A DNA stretch of 64,000 nucleotides from Gammaproteobacteria bacterium (GTDB lineage: Bacteria > Pseudomonadota > Gammaproteobacteria > GRL18). Under the pieces are notes generated by a model. The model was not told the origin of the DNA. It saw only the letters and a program-made list of their open reading frames with translations, and did not search any database. Positions 56,081-63,905 of this stretch are shown piece by piece (within the stretch, counting starts at the first letter, position 1; each line of letters starts with the position of its first letter). Location of the stretch: positions 20,437-84,436 of the forward strand of contig JADGEM010000008.1 in NCBI GenBank assembly GCA_016744375.1, written 5' to 3'. The position numbers were made by a program, and so were the translations under genes.

Positions 56081-56455
56081 TCAGTGAGGAAAATCTTGTT
56101 TATCAGATGCTCTGGAGAGTCCCCAGATACCTATTGTTGTCCCAAAAAGAAATAAAACCCATAATATTATTGGTTCAGTACTGCTGAAAATCATCAGTTT
56201 ATCCAGAAAAATAGAGATTGCGGCAATGATGCCCAATAAAAGTTGAAAGCCAGATGCAAATTGAATTGTACGACGCTGCACATCAGTGGAGGATATTCGC
56301 CCCATTAAACCGATGCAGCCCAGAAAACCAATCACATAAATCAGCCAGAAAGGTACGCTGGAGCCATTAATGACCAGACCAAAACTAATGAGCAGCAGAG
56401 ACACACCACTAGCCATGGCTAAAAGCATTAAAAATAAAGCAAAAAGATAAAACAT
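56081..56455 (-). CDS. small four-helix membrane protein
   Basis: 124 residues with four hydrophobic segments (about 3-28, 34-52, 66-85, 92-112) and a loop GRISSTDVQRRTIQFASG. No family is recognised. It starts 2 bases after the stop of the two-helix protein at 56458 and is surely co-transcribed with it. Confidence 0.65.
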   Translation of the reverse strand: MFYLFALFLMLLAMASGVSLLLISFGLVINGSSVPFWLIYVIGFLGCIGLMGRISSTDVQRRTIQFASGFQLLLGIIAAISIFLDKLMIFSSTEPIILWVLFLFGTTIGIWGLSRASDKQDFPH

Positions 56456-56457
56456 AG

Positions 56458-56907
56458 TCAGCCTGATCCCCCTTTTAATTTCACCTTAAATAAAATTTTC
56501 ACCTTGTCCATACTTGCCTCATCCAACCTGGATAAATCCAGTTTAATTCGCTCAGCGTTCAAGCCGCTGGTATTTACAAAAATAACCAGTGTCTGATTAT
56601 CTTGATACTCCACCCGCTGCATCTCTGACCAGAGGATGTGGTGGTTGAATTGCTTAATATTAAATAAGATCATACCCTCTTTGTTCATAACAATCTTATA
56701 AACAAAGAAATTAATACCACCTACCAGAAAAATAAAACTCACGGTAAATAACACACTGGTGAAATAGCTGTGCTTCTGCTGTTTTTTAAGTTGTGTTCGC
56801 CATCTTTTGCTCACAAAAAAAAGGATTAAGCCTGATAAAAGCAGCAAAGCCGTCCATTGCGACGAGTATTTAATAATAAATTGGTCAGGGAGTATCAAAA
56901 GTTCCAT
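56458..56907 (-). CDS. two-helix membrane protein with PH-like C-terminal part
   Basis: 149 residues. Two membrane helices (about 15-34 and 47-70), then a soluble beta-rich segment: ILFNIKQFNHHILWSEMQRVEYQDNQTLVIFV. A pair of helices followed by a WSEMxxVE strand is the look of bacterial PH-domain (YdbT-like/DUF304) membrane proteins, a guess. It is the first of a two-gene unit with 56081 and divergent from 57008. Confidence 0.6.
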   Translation of the reverse strand: MELLILPDQFIIKYSSQWTALLLLSGLILFFVSKRWRTQLKKQQKHSYFTSVLFTVSFIFLVGGINFFVYKIVMNKEGMILFNIKQFNHHILWSEMQRVEYQDNQTLVIFVNTSGLNAERIKLDLSRLDEASMDKVKILFKVKLKGGSG

Positions 56908-57007
56908 TTAATAATATTACCACATATTGTCAACATCATGAGCTACCCCTGTTTATTCCCTAAATTTTAAGCTAGAATTTAGCCAAATTCACTAACGGTA
57001 CATTAAT

Positions 57008-57442
57008 ATGCTTGATTATATTTTTTTCCACAAAACGCCTTTGAAAAAATTTCAGGCATTTCTTGATACCCAAAAAATTCCTTATGAAAATGACACTGAA
57101 TTTCAGGCGTCCGTTGAAGAAACCGGATTCACCGTCAGCATCAGCGATGATTATGAAATGGATATTCTGGACAAAGTAGAAGACTATTATGACGACATGA
57201 TGGAGCTGAATGCAGAACTTGTTTCAGCCGAAGAACAAGCCCTTGAAGGTGCTGGAGAAATAGAAAATGCGGGCATCAGTGTTAATCTTTCTGATGGGAC
57301 AACCGTACTGGCCGATGTGGACCCCAACCTCATTTACAAACTTTCAGAAGCACTCAGTCCGAGCGAAATACTTGAACTCATTAATGCAATTGCCAGTGCT
57401 GTAGAAAATCCGGACAAGCGGCCGCTTTGCAAAAGAGGATAA
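57008..57442 (+). CDS. conserved-looking hypothetical protein, acidic
   Basis: 144 residues, soluble, strongly acidic. MLDYIFFHKTPLKKFQAFLDTQKIPY, the middle EETGFTVSISDDYEMDILDKVEDYYDDMM and the late SLSDGTTVLADVDPNLI-type stretch (NLSDGTTVLADVDPNLIYKL) read like an ordinary folded cytoplasmic protein. No family recalled. It lies between divergent membrane genes and the GAF gene. Confidence 0.65.
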   Translation: MLDYIFFHKTPLKKFQAFLDTQKIPYENDTEFQASVEETGFTVSISDDYEMDILDKVEDYYDDMMELNAELVSAEEQALEGAGEIENAGISVNLSDGTTVLADVDPNLIYKLSEALSPSEILELINAIASAVENPDKRPLCKRG

Positions 57443-57543
57443 AGAAAGTCAGTTGTCAAAGGCAAAAAAAGTGATAAGAATTTAATGTAATAAGCCAGAC
57501 TTCTTTTACAACGGACTTCAGGCAATCGAACAACAATGCTTTT

Positions 57544-58140
57544 TTATTCTCTAATCGATTTAAACAAAGCTTTTTGTTTATCAATTAATATTTTTGATGA
57601 CAGGGTGAAGGCAGTCTGAAGTACAAATAAATTAACCAGATCTTTATCATTATCGTCAAACTCACGAATTTGCCCATCATTGTTCTGGGCATTGATAAGC
57701 TGTATGACACCAATGATTTTTTTCGCAAAATCAAAAATTGGAACCGTTAATACCGAATGAGTTCGATAGCCTGTTTTCTCATCAAAATCACGAGTTCCTG
57801 AAAAATTATATGAATCTTCATGGTATATATCATCAATAAGAATACTTTTTTCCAGCAAAACACTATTCACAACAACCATTGAGGCATTAGCAACCCCGTC
57901 TTTATGGATCTGGATACTGGGAAAATCAATATTCGGCGCTTTTTCATTAATTTCCAGGGTACGATTAAGAACCACTTCAAATACTAACTCCTGATCTTCA
58001 TAAATTGAATACAGGGTTCCCGCATCGGCATGAGTCAGATCCATTGCCCCTTCAACCACAATGGCCAGTTGAGTTTGCAAATCGGTCTCTCTGGAAAGCT
58101 TTGTGGCTATCTCATTAAAAATTGCTGTACTGCCAGACAT
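57544..58140 (-). CDS. single GAF-domain protein
   Basis: About 198 residues, nearly all one GAF domain: LTHADAGTLYSIYEDQELVFEVV, DDIYHEDSYNFSGTRDFDEKTGYRTHSVLTVPIFD and IIGVIQLINAQN. No output domain is attached, so it probably senses a ligand and regulates a partner. The ATG at 58140 has AAGGA just upstream and leaves the sigma-32-like promoter of hsp20 outside the coding region; the longest frame begins with TTG at 58179. Confidence 0.8.
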   Translation of the reverse strand: MSGSTAIFNEIATKLSRETDLQTQLAIVVEGAMDLTHADAGTLYSIYEDQELVFEVVLNRTLEINEKAPNIDFPSIQIHKDGVANASMVVVNSVLLEKSILIDDIYHEDSYNFSGTRDFDEKTGYRTHSVLTVPIFDFAKKIIGVIQLINAQNNDGQIREFDDNDKDLVNLFVLQTAFTLSSKILIDKQKALFKSIRE

Positions 58141-58153
58141 TTTTCCTTCCATA

Positions 58154-58180
58154 CTTGAAAAGTCTTTAGATATTCCCAAT
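58154..58180 (+). promoter_or_regulatory. sigma-32-like heat-shock promoter of hsp20
   Basis: CTTGAAA at 58154-58160 and CCCAAT at 58175-58180 are separated by 14 bases, close to the RpoH consensus CTTGAAA-N13-15-CCCATNT. Transcription would begin near 58188, giving a 5' leader of about 100 bases before the hsp20 ATG. Confidence 0.6.
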
Positions 58181-58286
58181 CTATAGTGTAACAGATGCTC
58201 AACGAGGTTTGTTACAACTAAATGATTGGATTGTTATATCGATCACCAAACTACTATCAATATTGCTTAAAATAAAGGATATTACT

Positions 58287-58760
58287 ATGAACACATTTGA
58301 TTTTTCACCACTTTTTCGCTCTGCTGTTGGCTTTGATCACCTCTATTCAAAACTCGATCATGCGACACGTACTGCCCAGAGCCAGCCCAGCTATCCACCT
58401 TACAACATTGAACTGATTGATGAAGACAGTTATCGAATCACCATGGCTCTTGCTGGTTTTAGTGAATCTGATCTCAGCATTCAGACAGAAAACAATGTCC
58501 TGACCATTACCGGACAGCAAGTCGATCAAAAAGAAGAACGTCAATATCTACACCGAGGCATTGCTGCACGTAACTTTGAGCACCGTTTTCAGCTTGCTGA
58601 ACATGTCAAGGTCACCAGTGCCAATCTGGTTAACGGCTTGTTAAATATCGAACTGGTCAGGGAAATCCCTGAAGCCATGAAACCTCATACGGTTGCCATT
58701 AACGTATCTGCTGACAGCAATGTTAACAAACTAAAAGACACTTCTGTGAAAGCAGCTTAA
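58287..58760 (+). CDS. Hsp20/IbpA-type small heat-shock protein
   Basis: About 157 residues. The alpha-crystallin domain spans about 40-135: YNIELIDEDSYRITMALAGFSESDLSI, LTITGQQVDQKEERQYLHRGIAARNFEHRF and the closing GLLNIELVREIPE. MNTFDFSPLFRSAVGFDHL is the class A (IbpA/HspH) N-terminus. It holds unfolded proteins for refolding by DnaK/ClpB. The ATG at 58287 has AAAGGA upstream. A sigma-32-like promoter lies about 110 bases before it. Confidence 0.93.
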   Translation: MNTFDFSPLFRSAVGFDHLYSKLDHATRTAQSQPSYPPYNIELIDEDSYRITMALAGFSESDLSIQTENNVLTITGQQVDQKEERQYLHRGIAARNFEHRFQLAEHVKVTSANLVNGLLNIELVREIPEAMKPHTVAINVSADSNVNKLKDTSVKAA

Positions 58761-58783
58761 GAGTATATATTGCGACAAAAAAA

Positions 58784-58812
58784 GGGAGTATGAGCGACCT
58801 GCCCATACTCCC
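58784..58812. repeat. REP-like palindromic element, member 4
   Basis: GGGAGTATG (58784-58792) and CATACTCCC (58804-58812) with an 11-base loop containing GCC. It is 24 bases after the hsp20 stop and may end its mRNA. Confidence 0.6.
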
Positions 58813-58887
58813 AGGTAATCAAAATACCCTATGGATTGAAATAATTATTATATTTTTCAGGTCTTATTACACAGGAGACCTTAAAAA

Positions 58888-59502
58888 ATGCACAAGCTAA
58901 AAATCTCACTAATCCCGCTTATCTTTACTCTGCTTCTATCCTCTACACTGACTTCCTATGGTGAAGCATCACATCAGCAAACTGTTATGGTTTTAGGCGA
59001 CAGTCTCAGCAGCGGCTTTAAAATTGATTCAGGTAAAAACTGGGTTAGTCTGCTGCAGCAATGCATAAACAATATGCATGAAGATGTGCTCATTGTAAAT
59101 GAAAGCAGTCATACTGAAACCACCATTAGCGGCATAACCCGCTTAGCTGAATCATTAGAAGCCTACCAACCGGATGTACTTATCATTGTCCTGGGAACAA
59201 ACGATCAATTACAGCAGATAGGTCACGCTCAGAGTGCTGATAACTTAGAAAAAATGATTCACATGAGTCAGCAAAATGAAACAAAAGTGCTTATTGTCGG
59301 CTCTCCTTTACAGAACCGGGAGCAACAACTGCTTTTTAAAACAATAGCCACAACCAACAACGTGCCTCTTATCAAAAATTTATATATGGAACTCGATCAA
59401 AATCCAGAACTATTTATTGATAACTTGCATGCCAATACTATGGCACAGCAAACCATCATGAATACTATCTGGAAGCAGTTATTCCCACTCCTGGGTCTCT
59501 GA
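58888..59502 (+). CDS. secreted SGNH/GDSL esterase, TesA-like
   Basis: 204 residues. A signal peptide (about 1-27, ends near SYGEASH) puts it in the periplasm. Block I is VLGDSLSSGF with the catalytic Ser, block III is LGTNDQL with the Asn, and block V is FIDNLHAN with Asp and His. The block II Gly appears replaced: NESSHTETTISG where TesA has NASISGDTTxGG. Activity would be a lysophospholipase/thioesterase/arylesterase type. AGGAG precedes the ATG. Confidence 0.85.
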   Translation: MHKLKISLIPLIFTLLLSSTLTSYGEASHQQTVMVLGDSLSSGFKIDSGKNWVSLLQQCINNMHEDVLIVNESSHTETTISGITRLAESLEAYQPDVLIIVLGTNDQLQQIGHAQSADNLEKMIHMSQQNETKVLIVGSPLQNREQQLLFKTIATTNNVPLIKNLYMELDQNPELFIDNLHANTMAQQTIMNTIWKQLFPLLGL

Positions 59503-59511
59503 ATCAAAGTT

Positions 59512-59718
59512 CTAATTATCTATCTGAGCCCGTATTTTCTTATCTCTATCCTGAACCATCTGATCTATTTCCTTTGCTTTTTCCAATGTCTCAAGTTGAG
59601 CACTCAGAATATGTTTATTTTTTGCCTGCTCTTTCGTTTCAGCTGTAGCTTGTTTTTCGTCAGAGCAACCACTGCCAAGCATGAGAGCAATAAGTATAAT
59701 GAGAAGTAATCGTATCAT
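59512..59718 (-). CDS. small lipoprotein with coiled-coil tail
   Basis: 68 residues. Signal peptide MIRLLLIILIALMLGSGC with lipobox GSGC at 15-18. The mature 50 residues are Lys/Glu/Gln-rich and probably one helix (LETLEKAKEIDQMVQDRDKKI). No family is known. It converges on the esterase gene. Confidence 0.65.
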   Translation of the reverse strand: MIRLLLIILIALMLGSGCSDEKQATAETKEQAKNKHILSAQLETLEKAKEIDQMVQDRDKKIRAQIDN

Positions 59719-59795
59719 TTGTTTTCCTTAGTCAGTGTCCACCCGGAAAATGCTTTTTAACCCCTTTGAAAAAAGGGGATTAAGTTCTTGATTTG

Positions 59796-59842
59796 CCCTC
59801 CCCTTCTGAGGATGGAGGCTAAAAACAGAATAAACGGATGGA
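59796..59842 (+). repeat. dispersed repeat type 2, copy 2
   Basis: CCCTCCCCTTCT, a short inverted GGAGG arm, then CTAAAAACAGAATAAACGGATG, similar to 56003-56054. It lies in the 280-base gap before the rubredoxin gene, next to a second small hairpin at about 59760-59780 (CCCCTTT...AAAGGGG). Confidence 0.5.
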
Positions 59843-59998
59843 CTCATTAATTAATTTTAATGTTTGCAGAAACTTTCATAATCCTATGAGTAATAGTAGT
59901 CGAGTTTATGGATAATAATTTCTTTCTTTGACAATTTAAAAAAATAAAACTAAAATACCCTACTTATTTACTTGGTTATTTAATATTTAGGAGTTTCC

Positions 59999-60163
59999 AT
60001 GAAAACATGGCGTTGTAAAATCTGTAACTTTATTTATGATGAGAAGGAAGGCTTTCCCGATGAAGGCATAGCACCGGGTACTGCCTGGGAAGATATCCCT
60101 GAAGATTGGTTATGTCCCGATTGTGGTAAGGGAAAAAATGAATTTGTTATGGAAGAAATCTAA
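59999..60163 (+). CDS. rubredoxin
   Basis: A 54-residue one-iron protein. CKICNFIYDEKEG supplies the first CxxC (6-9) and CPDCGKGKNEF the second (39-42), with the invariant PGTAWEDIPEDW between them. It passes single electrons in the cytoplasm, for example to alkane hydroxylase or to oxygen/superoxide reductases; no such partner is adjacent. TAGGAG lies 4-9 bases before the ATG. Confidence 0.95.
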   Translation: MKTWRCKICNFIYDEKEGFPDEGIAPGTAWEDIPEDWLCPDCGKGKNEFVMEEI

Positions 60164-60208
60164 ATCATTAGAGTTTAATTCCAGCTAAAAGGAGTCACAC
60201 TGCTCCTT

Positions 60209-60466
60209 TTATTCAAACCACTCAACCAGATAAAAAATTTTAAAACCTTCAGAAGATTTTGCCGGCCCAATCACCTCGGCAGCATACATTTTTTTCCCAT
60301 GATCCTGCTGAGCAACTGCCTCTTCCTTTGTCTTATACACCGTCACAGTTGTGGATGGAAAACGATCACGCTTTCTTCTTGGTGAATAAATAACGGCAAA
60401 ATGCCGTTCTGCAACATTGGCAGCAGGGTGTGGATCGAGGGAGTAACCATGCATATATTTATTCAT
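60209..60466 (-). CDS. hypothetical 85-residue protein
   Basis: A soluble basic protein: MHGYSLDPHPAANVAERHFAVIYSPRRKRDRFPS, then VYKTKEEAVAQQD and YAAEVIGPAKSSEGFKIFYLVEWF (parts). The shape, a strand then EEA-type helix and a last strand, looks like a small alpha-beta fold. Family not recognised. Convergent with rubredoxin. Confidence 0.55.
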   Translation of the reverse strand: MNKYMHGYSLDPHPAANVAERHFAVIYSPRRKRDRFPSTTVTVYKTKEEAVAQQDHGKKMYAAEVIGPAKSSEGFKIFYLVEWFE

Positions 60467-60658
60467 TCCTGAAACAAATTATTATTTATCTGACTATTTA
60501 TTATTTATCTAACTATTATTATACCTGTTTTCTCCAAAAACATTTAATTTTAATGTACAATTATCATAATTATCATTTCACTCATATTATATCTATGAAA
60601 ATAATCAGACAAACATAATGCAATTTGATTCTCAATTTTTACATCAGGAGCAAAAAAA

Positions 60659-60994
60659 ATGTCCATCAGGCTTGAATACATCGTATGCAATAAAAAAGGT
60701 GATGAATTGAATCGCTTTGACATAAAAGCAGAAGCAGAAGCCTATGATTCTGTCATTTGTGCCGCAGAAGACATCAGTCTACTCTTAGAACCCCTGCAGA
60801 AAAAATTATCTTTGAATGAAGACCAGATTTATAGCATTTCAGAACATCTGGCCTTTCAGTCAGACGCAGTTAAACTCGCATTAAAGCAAATTAAAAAAGT
60901 AAAGTTAGCTACGAGTGCAGATCCAAAAAGCCCCCTACCACAAACGGAAGAAGTTAAAAAAAGCACAACAAAAAAATCAGCCAAGAAGAAATAG
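60659..60994 (+). CDS. YebG-like protein
   Basis: 111 residues. MSIRLEYIVCNKKGDELNRFDIKAEAEAYDSV and the following helices resemble YebG (MAVEVKYVV...F.SKKEADAYDKM in E. coli, from memory). The C-terminal KKSTTKKSAKKK is a basic tail, as in YebG. YebG is SOS-regulated in E. coli; no LexA box (CTGT-N8-ACAG) is visible upstream here. Medium certainty. Confidence 0.6.
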   Translation: MSIRLEYIVCNKKGDELNRFDIKAEAEAYDSVICAAEDISLLLEPLQKKLSLNEDQIYSISEHLAFQSDAVKLALKQIKKVKLATSADPKSPLPQTEEVKKSTTKKSAKKK

Positions 60995-61017
60995 GTTTTG
61001 CTGCATTAATAATATCA

Positions 61018-61044
61018 GGAGCAAGGGCGGGATGCCCATCCTCC
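61018..61044. repeat. REP-like palindromic element, member 5
   Basis: GGAG-N3-GGGC (61018-61028) and GCCC-N3-CTCC (61034-61044) form a hairpin with a 5-base loop. It lies between convergent genes at 60994 and 61081. Confidence 0.55.
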
Positions 61045-61080
61045 AGGCTGAACAATAATATGAACAGGTATGAAATTTTG

Positions 61081-61419
61081 TTATTGCCCAAGATACTGAT
61101 CAATGAGGAGAGCCAATTTTTTATGTAACGTATCTTCAAATTCACCCAAATTGACGCCAAAAAGCGCAAAGAATTTTTCTGCCTGCTCCTTGCTGAGATT
61201 TTTATAGTTAATTACGTATTGCATTTCTGGTAAAGATTTATCATATCGTGGGACAATACCCCAATGAAGAAAGTCTGAATGCAGAGATAAAAACTTATTG
61301 AGAGCCAATTGACAAAATTCCTCAATATGTGTTTCACCCTCCGGGCCCAGGCAACCAGTTTCCAACCTGAAAATAACCGTCAGCTTTTTATCCTCTGGTA
61401 AAGGTAAATTATGTTTCAT
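61081..61419 (-). CDS. conserved-looking 112-residue protein
   Basis: Soluble alpha-beta protein: KLTVIFRLETGCLGPEGETHIEEFCQLA (parts), LHSDFLHWGIVPRYDKSLPEMQYVINYKNLS, and a C-terminal helix with LFGVNLGEFEDTLHKKL. No motif I can tie to a function. Divergent from the pseudouridine synthase gene. Confidence 0.6.
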   Translation of the reverse strand: MKHNLPLPEDKKLTVIFRLETGCLGPEGETHIEEFCQLALNKFLSLHSDFLHWGIVPRYDKSLPEMQYVINYKNLSKEQAEKFFALFGVNLGEFEDTLHKKLALLIDQYLGQ

Positions 61420-61594
61420 ATATCCATATCTCTTTTCACAGCTTATATTAAATAGTGATGAGTCTATAACAATTGACTAAACTAGTCATAATAAAAAGAT
61501 TAGTGTTATTCTTCTTAATGTCATAAACAAACGTTACAATACAAATGATAACAGATGATAATAACAGACAACAACTCTCTTAAAATAAGGCCGC

Positions 61595-62473
61595 ATTATA
61601 AAATTTGAAAAACACCTGGCTGTCTCAGATGAGGGGAAAACAGCCATTGATTTATTATCTGAACACTCGGATTTTTCCAGGCAGAAAATTAAGCAGATTA
61701 TGCAAAAGGGTGCTGTTTGGCTAACCCGTGGCAAATCGACACAAAGGCTTCGTCGCGCCAGTAAAAAACTCCTCATCGGTCAAACATTACACCTTTATTA
61801 CGATGCTCATGTTCTGGCACAAACTGATTTTTCAGCTTATCTGATTGCAGATGAAAATGATTATAGTGTCTGGTACAAGCCATCAGGCATGCTTTCTCAG
61901 GGAAGTAAGTTTGGCGATCACAGCGCTATTTATCGCTGGGCAGAAACTCATCTGCTGCCACAGCGAAATGCGTTTTTAGTACACCGCCTGGATAGAGCAA
62001 CCAGCGGTTTGATCCTTATCGCCCATAGCAAAAAAGCAGCTACTGCTTTATCCAATTTATTTAAAGAGCGTGATATTGAAAAATACTATACTGCTCTTGT
62101 TCATGGCATACCCTTACTGCCGAAAAACCCAGCACAAACGATAGAAGCCCCCTTAGATGGTAAAAAAGCAATAACCAGAATACTCTCTATTGCCCCCGCT
62201 TCTGAAATGGCTGCCACTAAGAATGCGGATAGAACTCTTGATATAAAAAAAATAAGCCAACTTGATATTCAACTTCTTACTGGCAGAAAACACCAGATCA
62301 GACAGCATTTATCAGGGATTGGGCACCCTATTGTTGGCGATCGACTTTATGGTAAGGGGCAAGAAGATAATGTTGACCTCTGCCTGAAAGCCTATAAAAT
62401 AATATTTATCTCTCCATTTGATCAACAAAAAAAACATTACGAACTCAATGACTTATCATTCTTAAGCGAGTAG
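61595..62473 (+). CDS. RluA-family pseudouridine synthase, apparent non-canonical start
   Basis: About 292 residues. The catalytic motif is HRLDRATSGLILIAHS with the nucleophilic Asp, and GRKHQIRQHLSGIGHPIVGDRLYG closes the family core. The first ATG (61700) lies inside the S4-like domain: codons before it read FEKHLAVSDEGKTAIDLLSE and FSRQKIKQI, clearly protein-like. An in-frame stop at 61586-61588 limits the frame, and no ATG, GTG or TTG lies in between. The best start is ATT at 61595 after AAGG (61587-61590), or ATA at 61598. It modifies rRNA or tRNA; which one is unknown. Five bases before ppnN. Confidence 0.85.
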   Translation: MIKFEKHLAVSDEGKTAIDLLSEHSDFSRQKIKQIMQKGAVWLTRGKSTQRLRRASKKLLIGQTLHLYYDAHVLAQTDFSAYLIADENDYSVWYKPSGMLSQGSKFGDHSAIYRWAETHLLPQRNAFLVHRLDRATSGLILIAHSKKAATALSNLFKERDIEKYYTALVHGIPLLPKNPAQTIEAPLDGKKAITRILSIAPASEMAATKNADRTLDIKKISQLDIQLLTGRKHQIRQHLSGIGHPIVGDRLYGKGQEDNVDLCLKAYKIIFISPFDQQKKHYELNDLSFLSE

Positions 62474-62477
62474 AAAA

Positions 62478-63845
62478 ATGCAAAAAGTAAATGAAAGACT
62501 CACTCCTGAAGGCAAAATGGATGTGTTATCTAAGTGGGAAGTCAATGTCCTGCTAAATGCCAGCAAAGATAAATTTGCCAATGAATTCAGAGCATGCTCT
62601 TTAGCCGTATTGAACACTGGCAGCACTGAAGACAGTGCCAAGGTTGTTCTGGAGCAGTACCCTGACTTTAAAATTGAAGTAATTCAACAGGAAAGAGGCA
62701 TAAAACTTCAAGTTTGCGATGCTCCGGAACAAGCCTTTGTGGACGGTGAAATGATTGTTGGCATTAAAGAACACCTGTTTTCAGTCTTACGAGACATCGT
62801 TTTTGTCGGGAATGAAATCGAGACCAATCCTCGTTTTGACCTGAGCAATAGCAAAGATATCACTAATGCCATTTTCCATATTTTACGAAATGCAAAAGTG
62901 CTTCAAACCGAAGTACAACCTAATATTACAGTCTGCTGGGGTGGTCACTCAATTAACCGAGTGGAGTATGAATATACCAAAGAAGTAGGTTATCAACTAG
63001 GGCTGCGCTATTTAAACGTTTGCACAGGCTGTGGCCCGGGGGCAATGAAAGGTCCGATGAAAGGTGCCAATATTGCCCATGCTAAACAGCGTATCAGCAA
63101 TGGTCGATACATTGGCATCACCGAACCCGGAATTATTGCAGCAGAATCACCCAATCCCATCGTCAATGAACTGGTTATTTTGCCGGATATAGAAAAGCGG
63201 TTGGAAGCTTTTGTACGCCTGGGTCATGGCGTGGTGATCTTTCCCGGCGGGCCAGGCACTGCAGAAGAAATTCTTTATCTGTTGGGGATCCTTCTGCATC
63301 CAAAAAACAAAGAGCTGCCCTTCCCTCTGATATTAACCGGCCCTAAAAGCAGTGAACAGTATTTCAAAAAAATCCATCACTTCATTGAGAAAACACTGGG
63401 TTTTGAAGCCCAGCAAAAATATAAAATTATTATTGATGATCCATCACTGGTTGCTCGTGAAATGAAATCAATGATTGACGAGGTCTCTAACTTCAGGCGT
63501 GCCACCAGTGATGCCTATTATTACAACTGGATCATGCATATTGACAAAGAATTTCAACTGCCCTTTGAACCGAGCCATGACAATATGAGCAACCTGGAAT
63601 TGCACAAAGACCAGGAAACTCACCTCCTCGCCGCAAATTTGCGTCGGGCATTTTCGGGTATTGTTGCAGGTAATGTCAAAGAAGACGGGATTCTTTCCAT
63701 TGAAAAATACGGTAATTTTGAAATCAACGGTGATAAAGAAATTCTATCTCCTCTGGATGATTTACTCAGTTCCTTCGTTGAACAAAAACGCATGAAACTT
63801 CCCGGGAGTGAATATGTTCCCTGCTATACCATTGTTAAGCAGTAG
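62478..63845 (+). CDS. ppnN: pyrimidine/purine nucleotide 5'-monophosphate nucleosidase
   Basis: 455 residues. The LOG-type Rossmann core has CWGGHSINRVEYEYTKEVGYQLG, CTGCGPGAMKGPMKGA and the nucleotide-site FPGGPGTAEEILYLLG. Flanking N-terminal DUF4478 and C-terminal DUF3412 parts are present (MQKVNERLTPEGKMDVLSK at the start). PpnN/YgdH cleaves NMPs to base and ribose-5-phosphate and is stimulated by ppGpp. It directly follows the pseudouridine synthase gene, so the two are probably co-transcribed. Confidence 0.94.
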   Translation: MQKVNERLTPEGKMDVLSKWEVNVLLNASKDKFANEFRACSLAVLNTGSTEDSAKVVLEQYPDFKIEVIQQERGIKLQVCDAPEQAFVDGEMIVGIKEHLFSVLRDIVFVGNEIETNPRFDLSNSKDITNAIFHILRNAKVLQTEVQPNITVCWGGHSINRVEYEYTKEVGYQLGLRYLNVCTGCGPGAMKGPMKGANIAHAKQRISNGRYIGITEPGIIAAESPNPIVNELVILPDIEKRLEAFVRLGHGVVIFPGGPGTAEEILYLLGILLHPKNKELPFPLILTGPKSSEQYFKKIHHFIEKTLGFEAQQKYKIIIDDPSLVAREMKSMIDEVSNFRRATSDAYYYNWIMHIDKEFQLPFEPSHDNMSNLELHKDQETHLLAANLRRAFSGIVAGNVKEDGILSIEKYGNFEINGDKEILSPLDDLLSSFVEQKRMKLPGSEYVPCYTIVKQ

Positions 63846-63905
63846 AAATAAAAAAATAGATTTAAATAATGCTGACACTGATGTCTTTTTTAACTTAAAA
63901 GACCC

